DNA of 64,000 nt from Kiloniellales bacterium (GTDB lineage Bacteria > Pseudomonadota > Alphaproteobacteria > Kiloniellales > JAKSBE01): the NCBI GenBank assembly GCA_030066685.1, contig JASJBF010000001.1, forward strand, positions 248,001 to 312,000. Direction: 5' to 3'. Position 1 is the first letter of the stretch. Every line of letters begins with the position of its first letter. The position numbers and the translations under genes were made by a program. The notes below the pieces were generated by a model. It made no database searches. It worked only from the letters and a program-made list of their open reading frames with translations, and was not told where the DNA came from. Shown here piece by piece: positions 53,087 through 63,022 of this stretch.

Positions 53087-53770
53087 TCAGTACTGGCGCA
53101 GAAGCCCGATCAGGCGGCCCTGGACCTTGACCCGGTCCGGCGGAAAGATTCGGGTCTCGTAGGCCGGGTTGGCGGGTTCCAGCGCGATCGCCTGGCCGCG
53201 GCGGCGCAGGCGCTTCAGGGTGACTTCCTCGCCGTCGATCAGGGCGACGACGATGACCCCGTTGTCGGCGTGCTCGGAGCGCTCGATGATCACGGTATCG
53301 CCGTCCAGGATCCCGGCCTCGATCATGGAGTCGCCCTCGACCTCGAGGGCGTAGTACTCGCCGCCGCCGATCAGCGAGGGCGGCACCTCGACGAAGCTGG
53401 AATGGTCGCGCAGCGCCTCGATCGGCGTGCCGGCCGCGATCCGGCCGAAGAAGGGGAGTTCAAGTGCGTTGGCCGCCGGCGGATGGCTCTTGCCGTGCTG
53501 GCCGCTGAAATCGCCCTTGATCACGTTGGCCGGCAGCGCTGCCGGCGCCTCTATGTCGTCGGGCAGACGCACGACCTCGACCGCGCGGGCCCGGTGCGCT
53601 AGGCGTCGGATGAAGCCGCGCTCTTCGAGGCCGGTGATCAGGCGATGAATGCCGCTCTTCGACTTCAGACCCAGCGCATCCTTCATCTCGTCGAAGGAGG
53701 GGGAGACGCCGTGTCGGTTCAGGTGTTGGTGAATGAAGCTGAGCAATTCGTGCTGTTTTCGCGTGAGCAT
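53087..53770 (-). CDS. lexA: SOS regulator LexA
   Basis: 227 residues. The N-terminal winged helix-turn-helix starts [13 protein letters not shown]. The Ala113-Gly114 autocleavage site lies in RIAAGTP. The Ser148 (EGDSMI) and Lys186 (VTLKR) catalytic pair is intact. On DNA damage RecA filaments trigger self-cleavage and induction of the SOS genes. A near-perfect alphaproteobacterial operator lies upstream at 53847, so autorepression is likely. It is convergent with comEC. Confidence 0.97.
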   Translation of the reverse strand: MLTRKQHELLSFIHQHLNRHGVSPSFDEMKDALGLKSKSGIHRLITGLEERGFIRRLAHRARAVEVVRLPDDIEAPAALPANVIKGDFSGQHGKSHPPAANALELPFFGRIAAGTPIEALRDHSSFVEVPPSLIGGGEYYALEVEGDSMIEAGILDGDTVIIERSEHADNGVIVVALIDGEEVTLKRLRRRGQAIALEPANPAYETRIFPPDRVKVQGRLIGLLRQY

Positions 53771-53822
53771 GTCGTACGCCTCGCTTGGCCCCCTGGAGAA
53801 TTATCTTGAACCACTATATCTA

Positions 53823-53861
53823 GAACAAAACAAAAACTTCTTACATGTTCTAGTTTGGTTC
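53823..53861 (-). promoter_or_regulatory. LexA operator region (SOS boxes)
   Basis: A GTTC-N7-GTTC direct repeat, the alphaproteobacterial LexA box, lies at 53847-53861, about 77 bases upstream of lexA. A degenerate second box, GAAC-N7-AAAC, occupies 53823-53837 on the opposite orientation. The whole 53810-53880 stretch is A+T-rich against a GC-rich background, as expected for an operator/promoter. Confidence 0.75.
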
Positions 53862-53953
53862 TCTTATTTCGTCAAGGGGTGATATGACAGGAAAACGTCA
53901 GCAGCGCCATTGGGGGTATTACCCGCCACCGGGGAGATCCTTCGCCGGGGGCC

Positions 53954-55165
53954 TCAGATCCCGAGCAGCGGGCCGCCCAGGCGCAGAATCGTGACCCGCT
54001 CGCCGGCGGCCGTCGGCGGAGCATGGGGCGCGCGGACGACCAGGCAGTCGGCGCGCGACAGGGTTGCGAGCATGGAGCTGTCCTGGCGCTCGAAAGGCAC
54101 CGCAGTCAGCTGCCCGCTGGCGTCGGGTTTGAGCCGGGCGCGCAGATAGTCCTGGCGTTCGTCGTTCTCGCCCAGATCGCGGCCCAGGATCGCGGTCTCT
54201 TCCGGGAGGTCTTCCGCAACGCCGAGCAGGGCAGAGATCGCCGGGCGCAGAAAGAGAAGGGCGCAGACCAGGCTCGACACAGGGTTGCCCGGCAGGCCCA
54301 AAACCGGCGTCGGCCCCATCCGGCCGAACATCAACGGCTTGCCTGGCCGCATGGCGATCTTCCAGAAGTCCAGATCCATGCCCTTGTCGACGAGGGCGCC
54401 CTGGACCAGGTCGTGCTTACCGACCGAAGCGCCGCCGGACGTGACCAGGAGGTCGCTGCCGGCGGCCTGGTCCAGGGCGGCGTCGAGCCGCGCCCGCTCG
54501 TCGGCGGCAATGCCCAGGTGGATCGCCTGCCCACCGACCGCGGTGACGAAGGCGGAAAGCGAAAAGCCGTTGGAGGCGACGATCTGGCTCTCGCCCAGGG
54601 CCTCGCCCGGCAGCACAACTTCGTCGCCGGTGGAAAGAATCGCGACCCGCGGCCGCCGCCGCACCTTGAGCCAGGGCCGGTTCATCGCCGCGGCCAGGCC
54701 GATGTCCCGAGAGGTCAGGCGCCGGCCTGCGGCGATCCCCGCCTCGCCGGCCCGGAAATCGAGCCCGGCGGGCCGGACATAGCGGCCGGGCCCGACGGAC
54801 TTGAAGATCCGGACCTGTCCGGACCCGGCTTCGGTGTTCTCCTGGATCACGATCGCGTCGGCGCCGGGCGGCAGCGGCGCGCCGGTGAAGATTCGGACCG
54901 CCTGCCCGGGCCCAAGCGCTTCGTCGCGCCGGGTGCCGGCGGCGATCTCGGCCACGACTTCGAGGTCGATCGGAACCTCCGTCAGGTCGGCCGCACGGAC
55001 CGCGTAGCCGTCCATGGCCGAAACGTCGTGGGGCGGCTGGGTGAGGGCGGCGGTGACGTCCTCGGCCAGGACCCGTCCCAAGGCCTCGGTCAGGCCCACG
55101 GTCTCCGCCGGCAGGGGCGAGAAGGCGCCGAGGATGCGGGCCAGCGCCTCTTCGACCGAGATCAT
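53954..55165 (-). CDS. moeA: Molybdopterin molybdenumtransferase
   Basis: 403 residues from the ATG at 55165 (MISVEEALA); a longer in-frame start lies inside moaC. Motifs DVSAMDGYAVRAAD, IFTGAPLPPGADAIV, LLVTSGGASVGKHD and the GLPGNPVSSLVC loop are typical. It inserts molybdate into molybdopterin. It is the last gene of the minus-strand operon trpG-trpD-trpC-moaC-moeA and overlaps moaC by one base. A 183-base gap with the lexA operator follows. Confidence 0.96.
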   Translation of the reverse strand: MISVEEALARILGAFSPLPAETVGLTEALGRVLAEDVTAALTQPPHDVSAMDGYAVRAADLTEVPIDLEVVAEIAAGTRRDEALGPGQAVRIFTGAPLPPGADAIVIQENTEAGSGQVRIFKSVGPGRYVRPAGLDFRAGEAGIAAGRRLTSRDIGLAAAMNRPWLKVRRRPRVAILSTGDEVVLPGEALGESQIVASNGFSLSAFVTAVGGQAIHLGIAADERARLDAALDQAAGSDLLVTSGGASVGKHDLVQGALVDKGMDLDFWKIAMRPGKPLMFGRMGPTPVLGLPGNPVSSLVCALLFLRPAISALLGVAEDLPEETAILGRDLGENDERQDYLRARLKPDASGQLTAVPFERQDSSMLATLSRADCLVVRAPHAPPTAAGERVTILRLGGPLLGI

Positions 55166-55641
55166 CAGGGCGCCTCGTAGGTTCCGGACTTCCCGCCGGA
55201 CTTGTGCACCAGGCGGATGTCGCCGATGCGCATGGCGCGGTCCCGGGCCTTGCACATGTCGTAGACCGTCAACGCCGCCACGGCGACCGCGGTCAGGGCC
55301 TCCATCTCGACCCCGGTCCGGCCCTTGAGGGCGCAGCTGGCGGTGATCTCGACCGCCGTCTCGGCCTCGTCGAGTTCCAGGTCGACCTTGACCGAGGTCA
55401 GCGCGAGAGGATGGCAGAGCGGGATCAGGTCCGGGGTCCGCTTGGCCCCCATGATGCCTGCAAGCCGGGCGACCGAGAGCACGTCGCCCTTCTTGACCGC
55501 GCCCTCGCGGATCAGCGCCAGGGTCTCTGGAGCCATGAAGATGCGGCCCTTGGCCACCGCCCGGCGCTCGGTCTCGGCCTTGTCGGCGACGTCGACCATG
55601 ACCGCCCGGCCTTGTTCGTCCAGATGGGTGAAGCCGCTCAT
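55165..55641 (-). CDS. moaC: Cyclic pyranopterin monophosphate synthase
   Basis: 158 residues. The signatures [29 protein letters not shown] and the [23 protein letters not shown] segment, with active-site Lys, His and Asp residues, are intact. It converts the MoaA product to cyclic pyranopterin monophosphate. The partner moaA is not in the window. It overlaps trpC by 4 bases at its start, so trp and moco genes share one transcript. Confidence 0.96.
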   Translation of the reverse strand: MSGFTHLDEQGRAVMVDVADKAETERRAVAKGRIFMAPETLALIREGAVKKGDVLSVARLAGIMGAKRTPDLIPLCHPLALTSVKVDLELDEAETAVEITASCALKGRTGVEMEALTAVAVAALTVYDMCKARDRAMRIGDIRLVHKSGGKSGTYEAP

Positions 55642-56471
55642 TCCGCCGTCTCCGCGCGGGTCGGCCGCAGGGCCGCGACGGCCGCGGCCGCGTCGTCCTG
55701 GCGCATCAGAGACTCGCCGATCAGGAAGGCCCGGGCGCCGGTGGCGCGCATGCGGGCCAGGTCCTCGGGCGAGTAGAGTCCGCTCTCCGAGACCAGGAAG
55801 CGATCTTCTGGCAGCCCCGCCGCCAGGGCCTCGGTGACTGCAAGATCAACCTCCAAGGTCTTGAGATTGCGGTTATTGATGCCGATCAGCGGCGAGCGCA
55901 GGGCGAGCGCCCGCGACAGCTCCTCGGCGTCGTGGACCTCCAGCAGCACGTCCATGCCCAGGGCGACGGCCGCAGCCTCCAGTTCCGCCGCCTGACCGTC
56001 CTCCAGGGCCGCCAGGATCAGCAGGATGCAGTCGGCGCCCAGGGCCCTGGCCTCGGTCACCTGGTAGGGATCCAGCATGAAGTCCTTGCGCAGCACGGGC
56101 AGGGCCGTGGCCGCGCGGGCCGCGATCAGGTGCTGCGATTCGCCCTGGAAGTAAGGCGCGTCGGTCAGCACCGAGAGGCAGGCCGCGCCGCCGGCCTCGT
56201 AGGCCCGGGCCAAGGACGGCGGGTCGAAGTCTTCCCGAATCAGGCCTTTGGAAGGCGAGGCTTTCTTGACCTCGCAGATCAGGGCATAGCCCTCGGCCGC
56301 CGCGACCCGGCGCAGGCGATCGAGGAACCCGCGTGGCGCGGAAGCCTGTCGTGCCCGGGCCTCCAGCTCCGGCAGCGGCAGGGCGGCCTTGCAGGCGGCG
56401 ACGTGGTCGAGCTTGTCGGCGCAGATCCGCGCCAGGACGTCGCTCTCGATCCGCTTGGCCGGGCGGCTCAT
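55638..56471 (-). CDS. trpC: Indole-3-glycerol phosphate synthase
   Basis: 277 residues from the ATG at 56471; the long open frame to 57878 is a shadow over trpD. TIM-barrel motifs include [12 protein letters not shown] (catalytic Lys), LRKDFM, INNRNL and SESGL. It makes indole-3-glycerol phosphate in tryptophan synthesis. It is monofunctional, without a fused TrpF. It overlaps trpD and moaC by 4 bases each (ATGA). Confidence 0.95.
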   Translation of the reverse strand: MSRPAKRIESDVLARICADKLDHVAACKAALPLPELEARARQASAPRGFLDRLRRVAAAEGYALICEVKKASPSKGLIREDFDPPSLARAYEAGGAACLSVLTDAPYFQGESQHLIAARAATALPVLRKDFMLDPYQVTEARALGADCILLILAALEDGQAAELEAAAVALGMDVLLEVHDAEELSRALALRSPLIGINNRNLKTLEVDLAVTEALAAGLPEDRFLVSESGLYSPEDLARMRATGARAFLIGESLMRQDDAAAAVAALRPTRAETAE

Positions 56472-57505
56472 TGCGGGGCGCCTTCGTTGGTGATCGCCAC
56501 CAGGCGGTCCAGCACGGCCTTGGCCCTGCCGCTGGCGATCGCCTCGGCCGCCATCACGACGCCCTGCTTGAGGTCCGAGACCTTGTCCGCCACCAGCAGC
56601 GCGGCGGCGGCCGTATAGAGCACGATGTCGCGGTAGGGGCCGCTCTCGCCGCCGAGCAGGGCGCGCAGGGCCGCCGCGTTGGTCTCCCGGTCGCCGCCCA
56701 GCAGGTCCCCCAGGCGCGCCTCGGGCAGGCCGGCCTCCTGCGGCGAGACCTCGAAGACGCGGATTTCGCCGTCCCTGAGCTCGGCCACCGTCGAGGGCCC
56801 GGTCGTGCTGAGCTCGTCCAGGCCGTCGGCGCCGTGCACCACCCAGGCGCGCTCGTGTCCAAGGCTCTTCAAGACCTGGGCCAGGGGCTCGACCCATTCC
56901 TTGGCGAAGACGCCGATCAGCTGCCGCTTGACCCCGGCCGGGTTTGACAGCGGGCCGAGCAGGTTGAAGATCGTCCGGGTGCCGAGCTCGACCCGCGTCG
57001 GGGCGACGTGGCGCATGGCGCTGTGGTGCCGCGGCGCCATCAGGAAGCAGGTCCCGGCCTCCTTGAGGGCCCGCTCGATCAGCTTCAGGTCGGCGTCGAT
57101 GTTGACCCCCAGCGCGGCCAGGACGTCGGCGGCGCCGGTCTTGGACGACAGCGCCCGGTTGCCGTGCTTGGCCACGGGGACGCCGCAGGCGGCGACGACG
57201 AACTGGGCGCCGGTCGAGACGTTCAGGGTTCCCTTGGCATCGCCCCCGGTGCCGCAGGTGTCGATCGCACCCGGCGGCGCCTCGACCGGCAGCATCTTGG
57301 CGCGCATGGTCCGCACGGCGCCGGTGATCTCGGCCACGGTCTCGCCGCGGACCCGCAGGGCCATGAGGAAGCCTCCCATCTGCGAGGGCGTGGCATCGCC
57401 AGACATCATGATGCCGAAGGCGGCCTGGGCCTGGTCTTCGGAGAGCTGGCCGCCGCTTGCGACGTAGGACAGGAGGGTCCGGAAATCCGTGGTGTCGGCC
57501 GCCAT
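56468..57505 (-). CDS. trpD: Anthranilate phosphoribosyltransferase
   Basis: 345 residues. The PRPP-binding glycine motif [17 protein letters not shown], the [21 protein letters not shown] segment and the [28 protein letters not shown] stretch are canonical. It transfers phosphoribose to anthranilate. It is separate from trpG, unlike the enterobacterial TrpGD fusion. The stop overlaps the trpC start; trpG ends 27 bases upstream. Confidence 0.96.
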   Translation of the reverse strand: MAADTTDFRTLLSYVASGGQLSEDQAQAAFGIMMSGDATPSQMGGFLMALRVRGETVAEITGAVRTMRAKMLPVEAPPGAIDTCGTGGDAKGTLNVSTGAQFVVAACGVPVAKHGNRALSSKTGAADVLAALGVNIDADLKLIERALKEAGTCFLMAPRHHSAMRHVAPTRVELGTRTIFNLLGPLSNPAGVKRQLIGVFAKEWVEPLAQVLKSLGHERAWVVHGADGLDELSTTGPSTVAELRDGEIRVFEVSPQEAGLPEARLGDLLGGDRETNAAALRALLGGESGPYRDIVLYTAAAALLVADKVSDLKQGVVMAAEAIASGRAKAVLDRLVAITNEGAPQ

Positions 57506-57532
57506 GCGAAATGTCCCTGGTTCGGCCCCGGC

Positions 57533-58111
57533 TCAGGCGTTGTGGCCGGCGATGGCGAGGAAGTTGTGCAGCAGGGCGTGGCCGTGCTCGGAGGCGATGC
57601 TCTCCGGGTGGAACTGCACGCCATGGATCGGCAGCTCGCGGTGGCGCAGCCCCATGATGGTGCCGTCCTCGGTGTCGGCGGTAACCTCCAGGCTGTCCGG
57701 CAGACTGTCTCGCTCGACGGTCAGGGAATGATAGCGGGTCGCCGACAGCGGCGAGGGCAGGCCCTCGAAGACGCCGCCGGCCTCGTGCCGGATCGGGCTC
57801 AGCTTGCCGTGCATCGGCGCCGGCGCCCGCACCACCCGGCCGCCGAAGGCCTGGCCGATGGCCTGGTGCCCGAGGCAAACGCCGAGCAGGGGCAGGCGCC
57901 CTGCGGCCTTGCTCACCAGCTCCAGGCAGATCCCGGCCTGGTCGGGATCGCAGGGGCCGGGCGACAGGATGATCCCCTGAGGCGCCATTTCCAGGGCCTC
58001 CTCGGCGCTCAGCGCGTCGTTCCGCCTGACGGTCACGCGCGCGCCCAGCTCCCCCAGGAAATGGTAGAGGTTGTAGGTGAAGCTATCGTAATTATCTATA
58101 AGCAGAAACAT
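57533..58111 (-). CDS. trpG: Anthranilate synthase component II (glutamine amidotransferase)
   Basis: 192 residues. The class I amidotransferase triad is visible: Cys79 in [11 protein letters not shown] and the His-Glu pair in GVQFHPESI. It supplies ammonia to TrpE, which lies ~1.5 kb away across a plus-strand gene. It is the first gene of the trpGDC-moaCA operon. Its first codons and ~30 upstream bases are markedly A+T-rich; no Trp-codon leader peptide was seen upstream. Confidence 0.95.
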   Translation of the reverse strand: MFLLIDNYDSFTYNLYHFLGELGARVTVRRNDALSAEEALEMAPQGIILSPGPCDPDQAGICLELVSKAAGRLPLLGVCLGHQAIGQAFGGRVVRAPAPMHGKLSPIRHEAGGVFEGLPSPLSATRYHSLTVERDSLPDSLEVTADTEDGTIMGLRHRELPIHGVQFHPESIASEHGHALLHNFLAIAGHNA

Positions 58112-58361
58112 TACAGAGCTTTATTTTGGTTTGCTCATAACTGCGTTGAACTGCCGGCTCTTCTTATATCAGGTCGCCGGGAGCGAAGAAAGCGCTGCCC
58201 GCCCGGTCGGGCGCCGCGCCAGCCCGCCGCAGGGCTGAGGATCATAAACCGAACCTTAACCTTCGTCTTCCAATGAAGGTGCAGTCGCCTGGCGGGCGAG
58301 CGGCAAGGGGCGCCGGTCCGAGCTTTCGAGTCGGCGGGCCTCTCGGCGAAAGGGACGCGAC

Positions 58362-59588
58362 GTGGGACGAAGACGGCGCCGAAAGCAGCCGCAAAAGGCG
58401 AAGACCGCAAAACGCACGACGCCCAAGAAGGCGCCGGCGCCGCGCAGGGAGCCTTCGCAGCAGTCCTGGCTCGTGTTCGGGGCGGTCGGGCTGTTCTTCA
58501 GCGGCGCCCTGATCGGCGCCGTCGTCGGGACCCAAATTGCCCGCGACGACTTCGAGACCCGCTTGGCGGCCTTGGAGAGGCCGGCCGCCGAGCGCGCCGC
58601 GCCCGGCATGTGGCGCCGCGGTCCGTCGCGGCATGACTTGGCCGTGTTCCGTCCGGCCAGGCCAGCGCCGCCCGCGCCCGGTTCCCTGCCTAAGGACGGC
58701 GGGGCGGAGCGCGACCCGGCGCAGGCCGGCTTCGAACCGGAGGCGAGGGCGGAAGCGGGCGAGCCGGACGAACCCGTCTCGGCGCCCCCCGACGTGGCAA
58801 CCGAGGAGCCGAGGCGGCTGGCCCATGTGGAGCCGACCCGGGAAAGCCCGGTCGAAATCTCGGAACCGGCCTGGCGGCGCCATGCCGTGCCGGTGGGCGC
58901 ACTCCAAGGCCGCCCTGCAATTGCCATCGTCCTCGACGATCTCGGGCTCAACCTGCCGAATACCCGCAAGGCGATCACGCTGCCCGCGCCGCTCTCGCTG
59001 GCCTTCATGACCTACGGCTATGATCTGCCGCGCCTGACCCGGCGCGCCAGAGAGGCCGGACACGAGCTGCTGGTGCACCTGCCCATGGAGCCCAGGGACC
59101 GTGCGACCGACCCCGGGCCGAACGTCCTGATCACCGGCATGGCTGAGGCCGATCTGGCGCAGCGCCTGGACTGGGGCCTTGGCCGCTTCGAGGGCTTCGT
59201 CGGGGTCAACAACCACATGGGCAGCCGCTTCACCGCATCGGCGCCCGACATGGCCCTTGTGATGCAGGCGCTGAAGCGCCGCGGCCTGCTGTTCCTCGAC
59301 TCCCAGACCATCGCAGACAGCGTCGGCGGGGAGGTGGCCGAGGCCTTCAGTGTGCCCTTCGCCCGGCGCGACGTCTTCATCGACAACGTCGCCGAGGCCG
59401 ATGACATCCGGACGCAGCTCGCGAAGCTGGAACGGCTGGCGAGCCGCCGCGGCTACGCCGTCGGCATCGGCCATCCCTACAGTGAGACGATCAGGGTGCT
59501 GGAGGCCTGGATCCCGGAGGCCAAGGCCCGCGGCTTCGTCTTCGTGCCGATCAGCGACATCGTGGGACGCCGCAACGTCTCCGGCTGA
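58362..59588 (+). CDS. Divergent polysaccharide deacetylase (YibQ/DUF610 family)
   Basis: 408 residues from a GTG at 58362 with AAAGGGA upstream. The N-terminus is Arg/Lys-rich and cytoplasmic (1-33), then a transmembrane helix (about 37-57), a Pro/Glu-rich periplasmic linker to ~180, and a C-terminal domain matching the YibQ family. Conserved features are AIVLDDLGLN, HLPMEP, GVNNHMGSRFT, LDSQT and IGHPY, which correspond to the metal and catalytic motifs of polysaccharide deacetylases in modified form. The substrate is unknown. The gene runs opposite to, and separates, trpG and trpE; it converges on trpE with a 34-base gap. Confidence 0.8.
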   Translation: MGRRRRRKQPQKAKTAKRTTPKKAPAPRREPSQQSWLVFGAVGLFFSGALIGAVVGTQIARDDFETRLAALERPAAERAAPGMWRRGPSRHDLAVFRPARPAPPAPGSLPKDGGAERDPAQAGFEPEARAEAGEPDEPVSAPPDVATEEPRRLAHVEPTRESPVEISEPAWRRHAVPVGALQGRPAIAIVLDDLGLNLPNTRKAITLPAPLSLAFMTYGYDLPRLTRRAREAGHELLVHLPMEPRDRATDPGPNVLITGMAEADLAQRLDWGLGRFEGFVGVNNHMGSRFTASAPDMALVMQALKRRGLLFLDSQTIADSVGGEVAEAFSVPFARRDVFIDNVAEADDIRTQLAKLERLASRRGYAVGIGHPYSETIRVLEAWIPEAKARGFVFVPISDIVGRRNVSG

Positions 59589-59622
59589 GGTCCGGCGCAT
59601 AGGCCGGTTGAAGGCTCTCCGC

Positions 59623-61131
59623 TCACGTCTTTTGGGCCGCGAAACGCATGGCTTCCTCGGCTGCCCGGATGACGGCGCGCGCCTTGTTGCAGCTCTCCTG
59701 ATACTCGGCCTCGGGATCGCTGTCGGCGACGATGCCGCCGCCGGCCTGGATCACGACCTCGCCGTCCTTCACCAGGGCGGTGCGCAGGGCGATGCAGGTG
59801 TCCATGGCGCCGCCGGCGCCAAAGTAGCCAACGGTCCCGGCGTAGATGCTGCGCCGCTCGGGCTCCAGCTCGTCGATGATCTCCATGGCCCGGACCTTGG
59901 GCGCGCCGGAGACCGTTCCGGCCGGAAAGCCGGCGACCAGGGCGCTCATCGCGTCCTCGCCCTCGGCCAGGTCGCCGATCACATTGGAGACGATGTGCAT
60001 GACGTGGCTGTAGGTCTCGACGGTGGACTGCTCGGTGACCCTGACGCTGCCGACCTTGGCGACCCGACCGACGTCGTTGCGGCCAAGATCCAGCAGCATC
60101 AGGTGCTCGGCGCGTTCCTTGGGGTCGGCCAGCAGCTCCTCGGTCAGCTGCCGGTCCTCCTCGGCGCTGCGCCCGCGGGGCCGGGTGCCCGCCAGGGGCC
60201 GGATCGTCACCTCGCCCTCGCGCAGCCGGACCAGGATCTCGGGGCTGGAGCCGACGATCGAGAAGCCGCCGAAGTCGAGGAAGAACAGAAAGGGCGAAGG
60301 GTTGAGCCGGCGCAAGGCGCGGTAGAGCGAGAAGGGCGGCAGCGCGAAGGGCAGGGTGAAACGCTGCGACAGCACGACCTGGAAGACGTCGCCGGCGAAG
60401 ATGTACTCCTTGCCGCGCTCGACCATGGCCCGGAAGGCCTCCGGCGTCATGTTCGATTTCGGCTCGGGCAGCGCCGCGGCCGCCTCGACCGGCTCGCGCC
60501 GGTAGGGCAAGGAGCGCTCGAAGTCGACGACCACGTCGGACAGCCGCTCGCAGGCCCGTCCATAGGCGGCCTTGGCGCCGACTTCGGGGTCGGGCCAGAC
60601 CGGGGAGAAGACCGTGATCAGGTCCTCGACCCGGTCGAAGACCGCGATCACGCTTGGCCGCAGAAAGACCGCCTCGGGCACGCCCAGGACGTCCGGGTTC
60701 TCGTCGGGCAGACGCTCCATCTGCCGGACCATGTCGTAGCCCATGAAGCCGACCAGGGCCGAGGCCATCGGCGGCAGGCCCGGTGGCAGGTCAATGCGCG
60801 ATTCCGCCACCAGCGCGCGCAGGGTCTCCAAGGGCTTGCCGGACAGGGGCTCGAAGCTCTGCAGGTCGAAGTGGGCCTGGCGGTTGATCTCGGCGCGGCC
60901 CTCGCGGCAGCGCCAGATCAGGTCCGGCTTGCGACCGAGGAAGGAATAGCGGCCGATGGTCGCACCGCCTTCCACGGACTCGAAAAGGAAGCTGTTGGGC
61001 CGGCCGTCGGCGAGCTTCAGGAAGGCGGAGACCGGGGTCTCCAGGTCGGCCACCAGGGTGGTCGAGACGATCTGCGCCCGGCCCTCTTCGTAGGCTCGGG
61101 CGAAGGCCGCGAAGTCGGGCTGTGCGCGCAT
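59623..61131 (-). CDS. trpE: Anthranilate synthase component I
   Basis: 502 residues. The N-terminal region carries a feedback-site-like SFLFESVEGG (tryptophan-binding LLES-type motif) and the C-terminal chorismate-binding domain has RPLAGTRPRG, LLDLGRNDVGRVAK and SGAPKVRAMEIIDELEP. It makes anthranilate from chorismate with TrpG. Its start lies 4 bases after the ppiD stop, so it is expressed with that gene, and not with trpG. No tryptophan attenuator is visible before it. Confidence 0.96.
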   Translation of the reverse strand: MRAQPDFAAFARAYEEGRAQIVSTTLVADLETPVSAFLKLADGRPNSFLFESVEGGATIGRYSFLGRKPDLIWRCREGRAEINRQAHFDLQSFEPLSGKPLETLRALVAESRIDLPPGLPPMASALVGFMGYDMVRQMERLPDENPDVLGVPEAVFLRPSVIAVFDRVEDLITVFSPVWPDPEVGAKAAYGRACERLSDVVVDFERSLPYRREPVEAAAALPEPKSNMTPEAFRAMVERGKEYIFAGDVFQVVLSQRFTLPFALPPFSLYRALRRLNPSPFLFFLDFGGFSIVGSSPEILVRLREGEVTIRPLAGTRPRGRSAEEDRQLTEELLADPKERAEHLMLLDLGRNDVGRVAKVGSVRVTEQSTVETYSHVMHIVSNVIGDLAEGEDAMSALVAGFPAGTVSGAPKVRAMEIIDELEPERRSIYAGTVGYFGAGGAMDTCIALRTALVKDGEVVIQAGGGIVADSDPEAEYQESCNKARAVIRAAEEAMRFAAQKT

Positions 61132-61135
61132 CGGC

Positions 61136-63022
61136 TCAGATGTTGCCGGTCAACTGATCGACCAGCTGCTGGTTCACCGTGATGTCGTAGCGTTCGCGCA
61201 GGGCGGCGATGAACTGGGCCATGAAGTCCTGCTGAAGGCCGGCCCCAAGCTGGTCGCGCAAGGCGGCCAGGCCTTCCGGGTCGCCGGCCGGGTCGGCCGG
61301 CAGGATCTCGACCAGCTTGGCGACGACATAGCCGTCCGAGGAGGCCGCGGTGACCACGCCGTTCGGCTTTGCCTCGAAGAGCCGGCCGGTCAACTCGGGT
61401 GCGGGCACCTTTTCCGGGCCGCTGTCCTCGCGCCGCAAAGGCTCGGTCTTGGCCAGGCTCAGGCCTTCGGTCGAACCGATCCCGGCCAGGTCGCCGGCCT
61501 CGCCGAGCCGCTGGGCCAGGCTCTCGGCCTTCTCACGCAGTAGGCGGTCGATCTCCTGCTCGCGCCAGGCGGTGAGGGCCTCGTCGCGGACCTCGGCGAA
61601 GGGGCGCTGCGCGCTCGCGGTGATGCCGTCGACACGGACCACGAAGTAGCCGCCGTTGGCCGTCTCAATGACCAGGCTTTCCTCGCCGCTCTCCAGGTCG
61701 AAGGCCTCGCGCAGGAAGGAACGCGGGTCCGGCAGGCCGGCCACTTCCTGGTCCGCGCGGTCACGGCCGTTCCGTGCGATCGCGTCCACCTTCTTGATTG
61801 GCAGGCCGAGGCTGTCCGAAACCTGTTCCAGGGTGTCGCCGCGGCCGAGGTCGTCGTCCAGCTGGCCGGCAGTATCCAGGATCCGGTCCAACGCCTCGGT
61901 CTCGGTCAGCTCCTGGAGCAGACTTTCGCGGACCTCGGCGAAGTCGGGTTCCTGACGCGGCTCGATCGTCCCGACCCGCACGAGGTGCCAGCCCAGCGGA
62001 GATTCCAGGGGTGCGCTGGCCTGCTCCGCCTCGAGCGTGAAGACCGCGTCGGCGATCTCGGGCAGAAGCTCTTCCCTGGTCAGCACGCCAAGGTCGATGG
62101 GCGGGTTCCCGGTGGTCTCCTCGGCGACGACGGCGAAGTCGCTGCCGGTCGCCAATTTCTCAGCCGCCGCCTTGGCCGCGCCTTCGTCGGGCAGGATGAA
62201 CTGCGCGATCTGGCGCCGCTCGGGGACCACGTACTCTTCGCGGCGTTCCTCGAAGGCCGCCCGCAAGTCCTCCTCGGGAATGCTGATCTCGGCGGAGACG
62301 TCCGCGACCGCCAGGTGGAGGTAGGTGAGGCTGCGGTACTCCGGCGCCATGAAGCGGCCGCCATTGTCCCGGTAGAAGGCCTCGAGCGCCGCTTCCTCGG
62401 GATCCGCCGGCACCTCAACCCCGGTGCGCGGCAGGACGAGGTACTCGGCGATCCGCCGTTCCGAACGATAGCGGTAGAGGATGTCCGCGAGGCTCTCCGG
62501 GGCGGCGATGCCTTCGGTGACCGCGGCGTTGATCTGATCCTGGTTAGTCTCCCGGCGCAGCTGATCCAGCAGCATGCCCCTGGTCATGTTCGCGTTCCGC
62601 AGGGTCTGGTCCAGGATCATCTGGTCGAACTCGCCCGCGGCATTCTGGAAGGCGGAGATCTCGCGGACCACCTTGAGCAGCTGCTCGTCGCTGACCACCA
62701 GCCCCATATCGCTGGACAGCTGATCGAGCAGGGCCCGGTTGCTCAGCTCGCCGAGGACCTGATCGACCAGGCCGAAGCTGCGCGCCTGGCGCATGTCCAT
62801 CGGCTGGCCCAGCATCTGCTGTATGCGGTCCATGGACTGCCGCAGGGCCCGGTCGAAGTCCTCGCGCGGCACCTGGGTGTCGCCGACCTGGATCACCGAA
62901 GAGCTGAGCGCCGGACCGCGCACGATGTCGCCGATGCCCCAGACCGCGAAGCTCAGAATCAGAAGCCCGAAGAGGATGAAAGTGACGATCTTGGCACCGG
63001 TTTTGCGCAGGCTGTTCAACAT
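61136..63022 (-). CDS. ppiD: SurA/PpiD-like peptidyl-prolyl isomerase, membrane anchored
   Basis: 628 residues. A single N-terminal transmembrane helix (about 13-32) anchors a periplasmic SurA_N-type chaperone domain with long helices (about 40-190), a parvulin-like PPIase region (about 250-375, with LESPLGWHLVRV) and a helical C-terminal domain. It helps newly translocated outer-membrane proteins fold, near the Sec channel. It is divergent from tpiA with a 194-base gap and is the first gene of a pair with trpE, an unusual combination functionally but conserved in the group. Confidence 0.9.
   Translation of the reverse strand: MLNSLRKTGAKIVTFILFGLLILSFAVWGIGDIVRGPALSSSVIQVGDTQVPREDFDRALRQSMDRIQQMLGQPMDMRQARSFGLVDQVLGELSNRALLDQLSSDMGLVVSDEQLLKVVREISAFQNAAGEFDQMILDQTLRNANMTRGMLLDQLRRETNQDQINAAVTEGIAAPESLADILYRYRSERRIAEYLVLPRTGVEVPADPEEAALEAFYRDNGGRFMAPEYRSLTYLHLAVADVSAEISIPEEDLRAAFEERREEYVVPERRQIAQFILPDEGAAKAAAEKLATGSDFAVVAEETTGNPPIDLGVLTREELLPEIADAVFTLEAEQASAPLESPLGWHLVRVGTIEPRQEPDFAEVRESLLQELTETEALDRILDTAGQLDDDLGRGDTLEQVSDSLGLPIKKVDAIARNGRDRADQEVAGLPDPRSFLREAFDLESGEESLVIETANGGYFVVRVDGITASAQRPFAEVRDEALTAWREQEIDRLLREKAESLAQRLGEAGDLAGIGSTEGLSLAKTEPLRREDSGPEKVPAPELTGRLFEAKPNGVVTAASSDGYVVAKLVEILPADPAGDPEGLAALRDQLGAGLQQDFMAQFIAALRERYDITVNQQLVDQLTGNI

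Noticed and set aside
55638-57878. 746-residue minus-strand frame spanning trpC and trpD as a fused enzyme
   Set aside because: Only the last 277 residues are TrpC. The upstream part is Arg/Gly/Pro-rich shadow of trpD in another frame, and trpC has its own ATG overlapping the trpD stop.
58121-58138. Five-codon ORF (MSKPK) upstream of trpG as a leader peptide
   Set aside because: It holds no Trp codons, has no ribosome site and no attenuator hairpins follow. A chance ORF is more likely.
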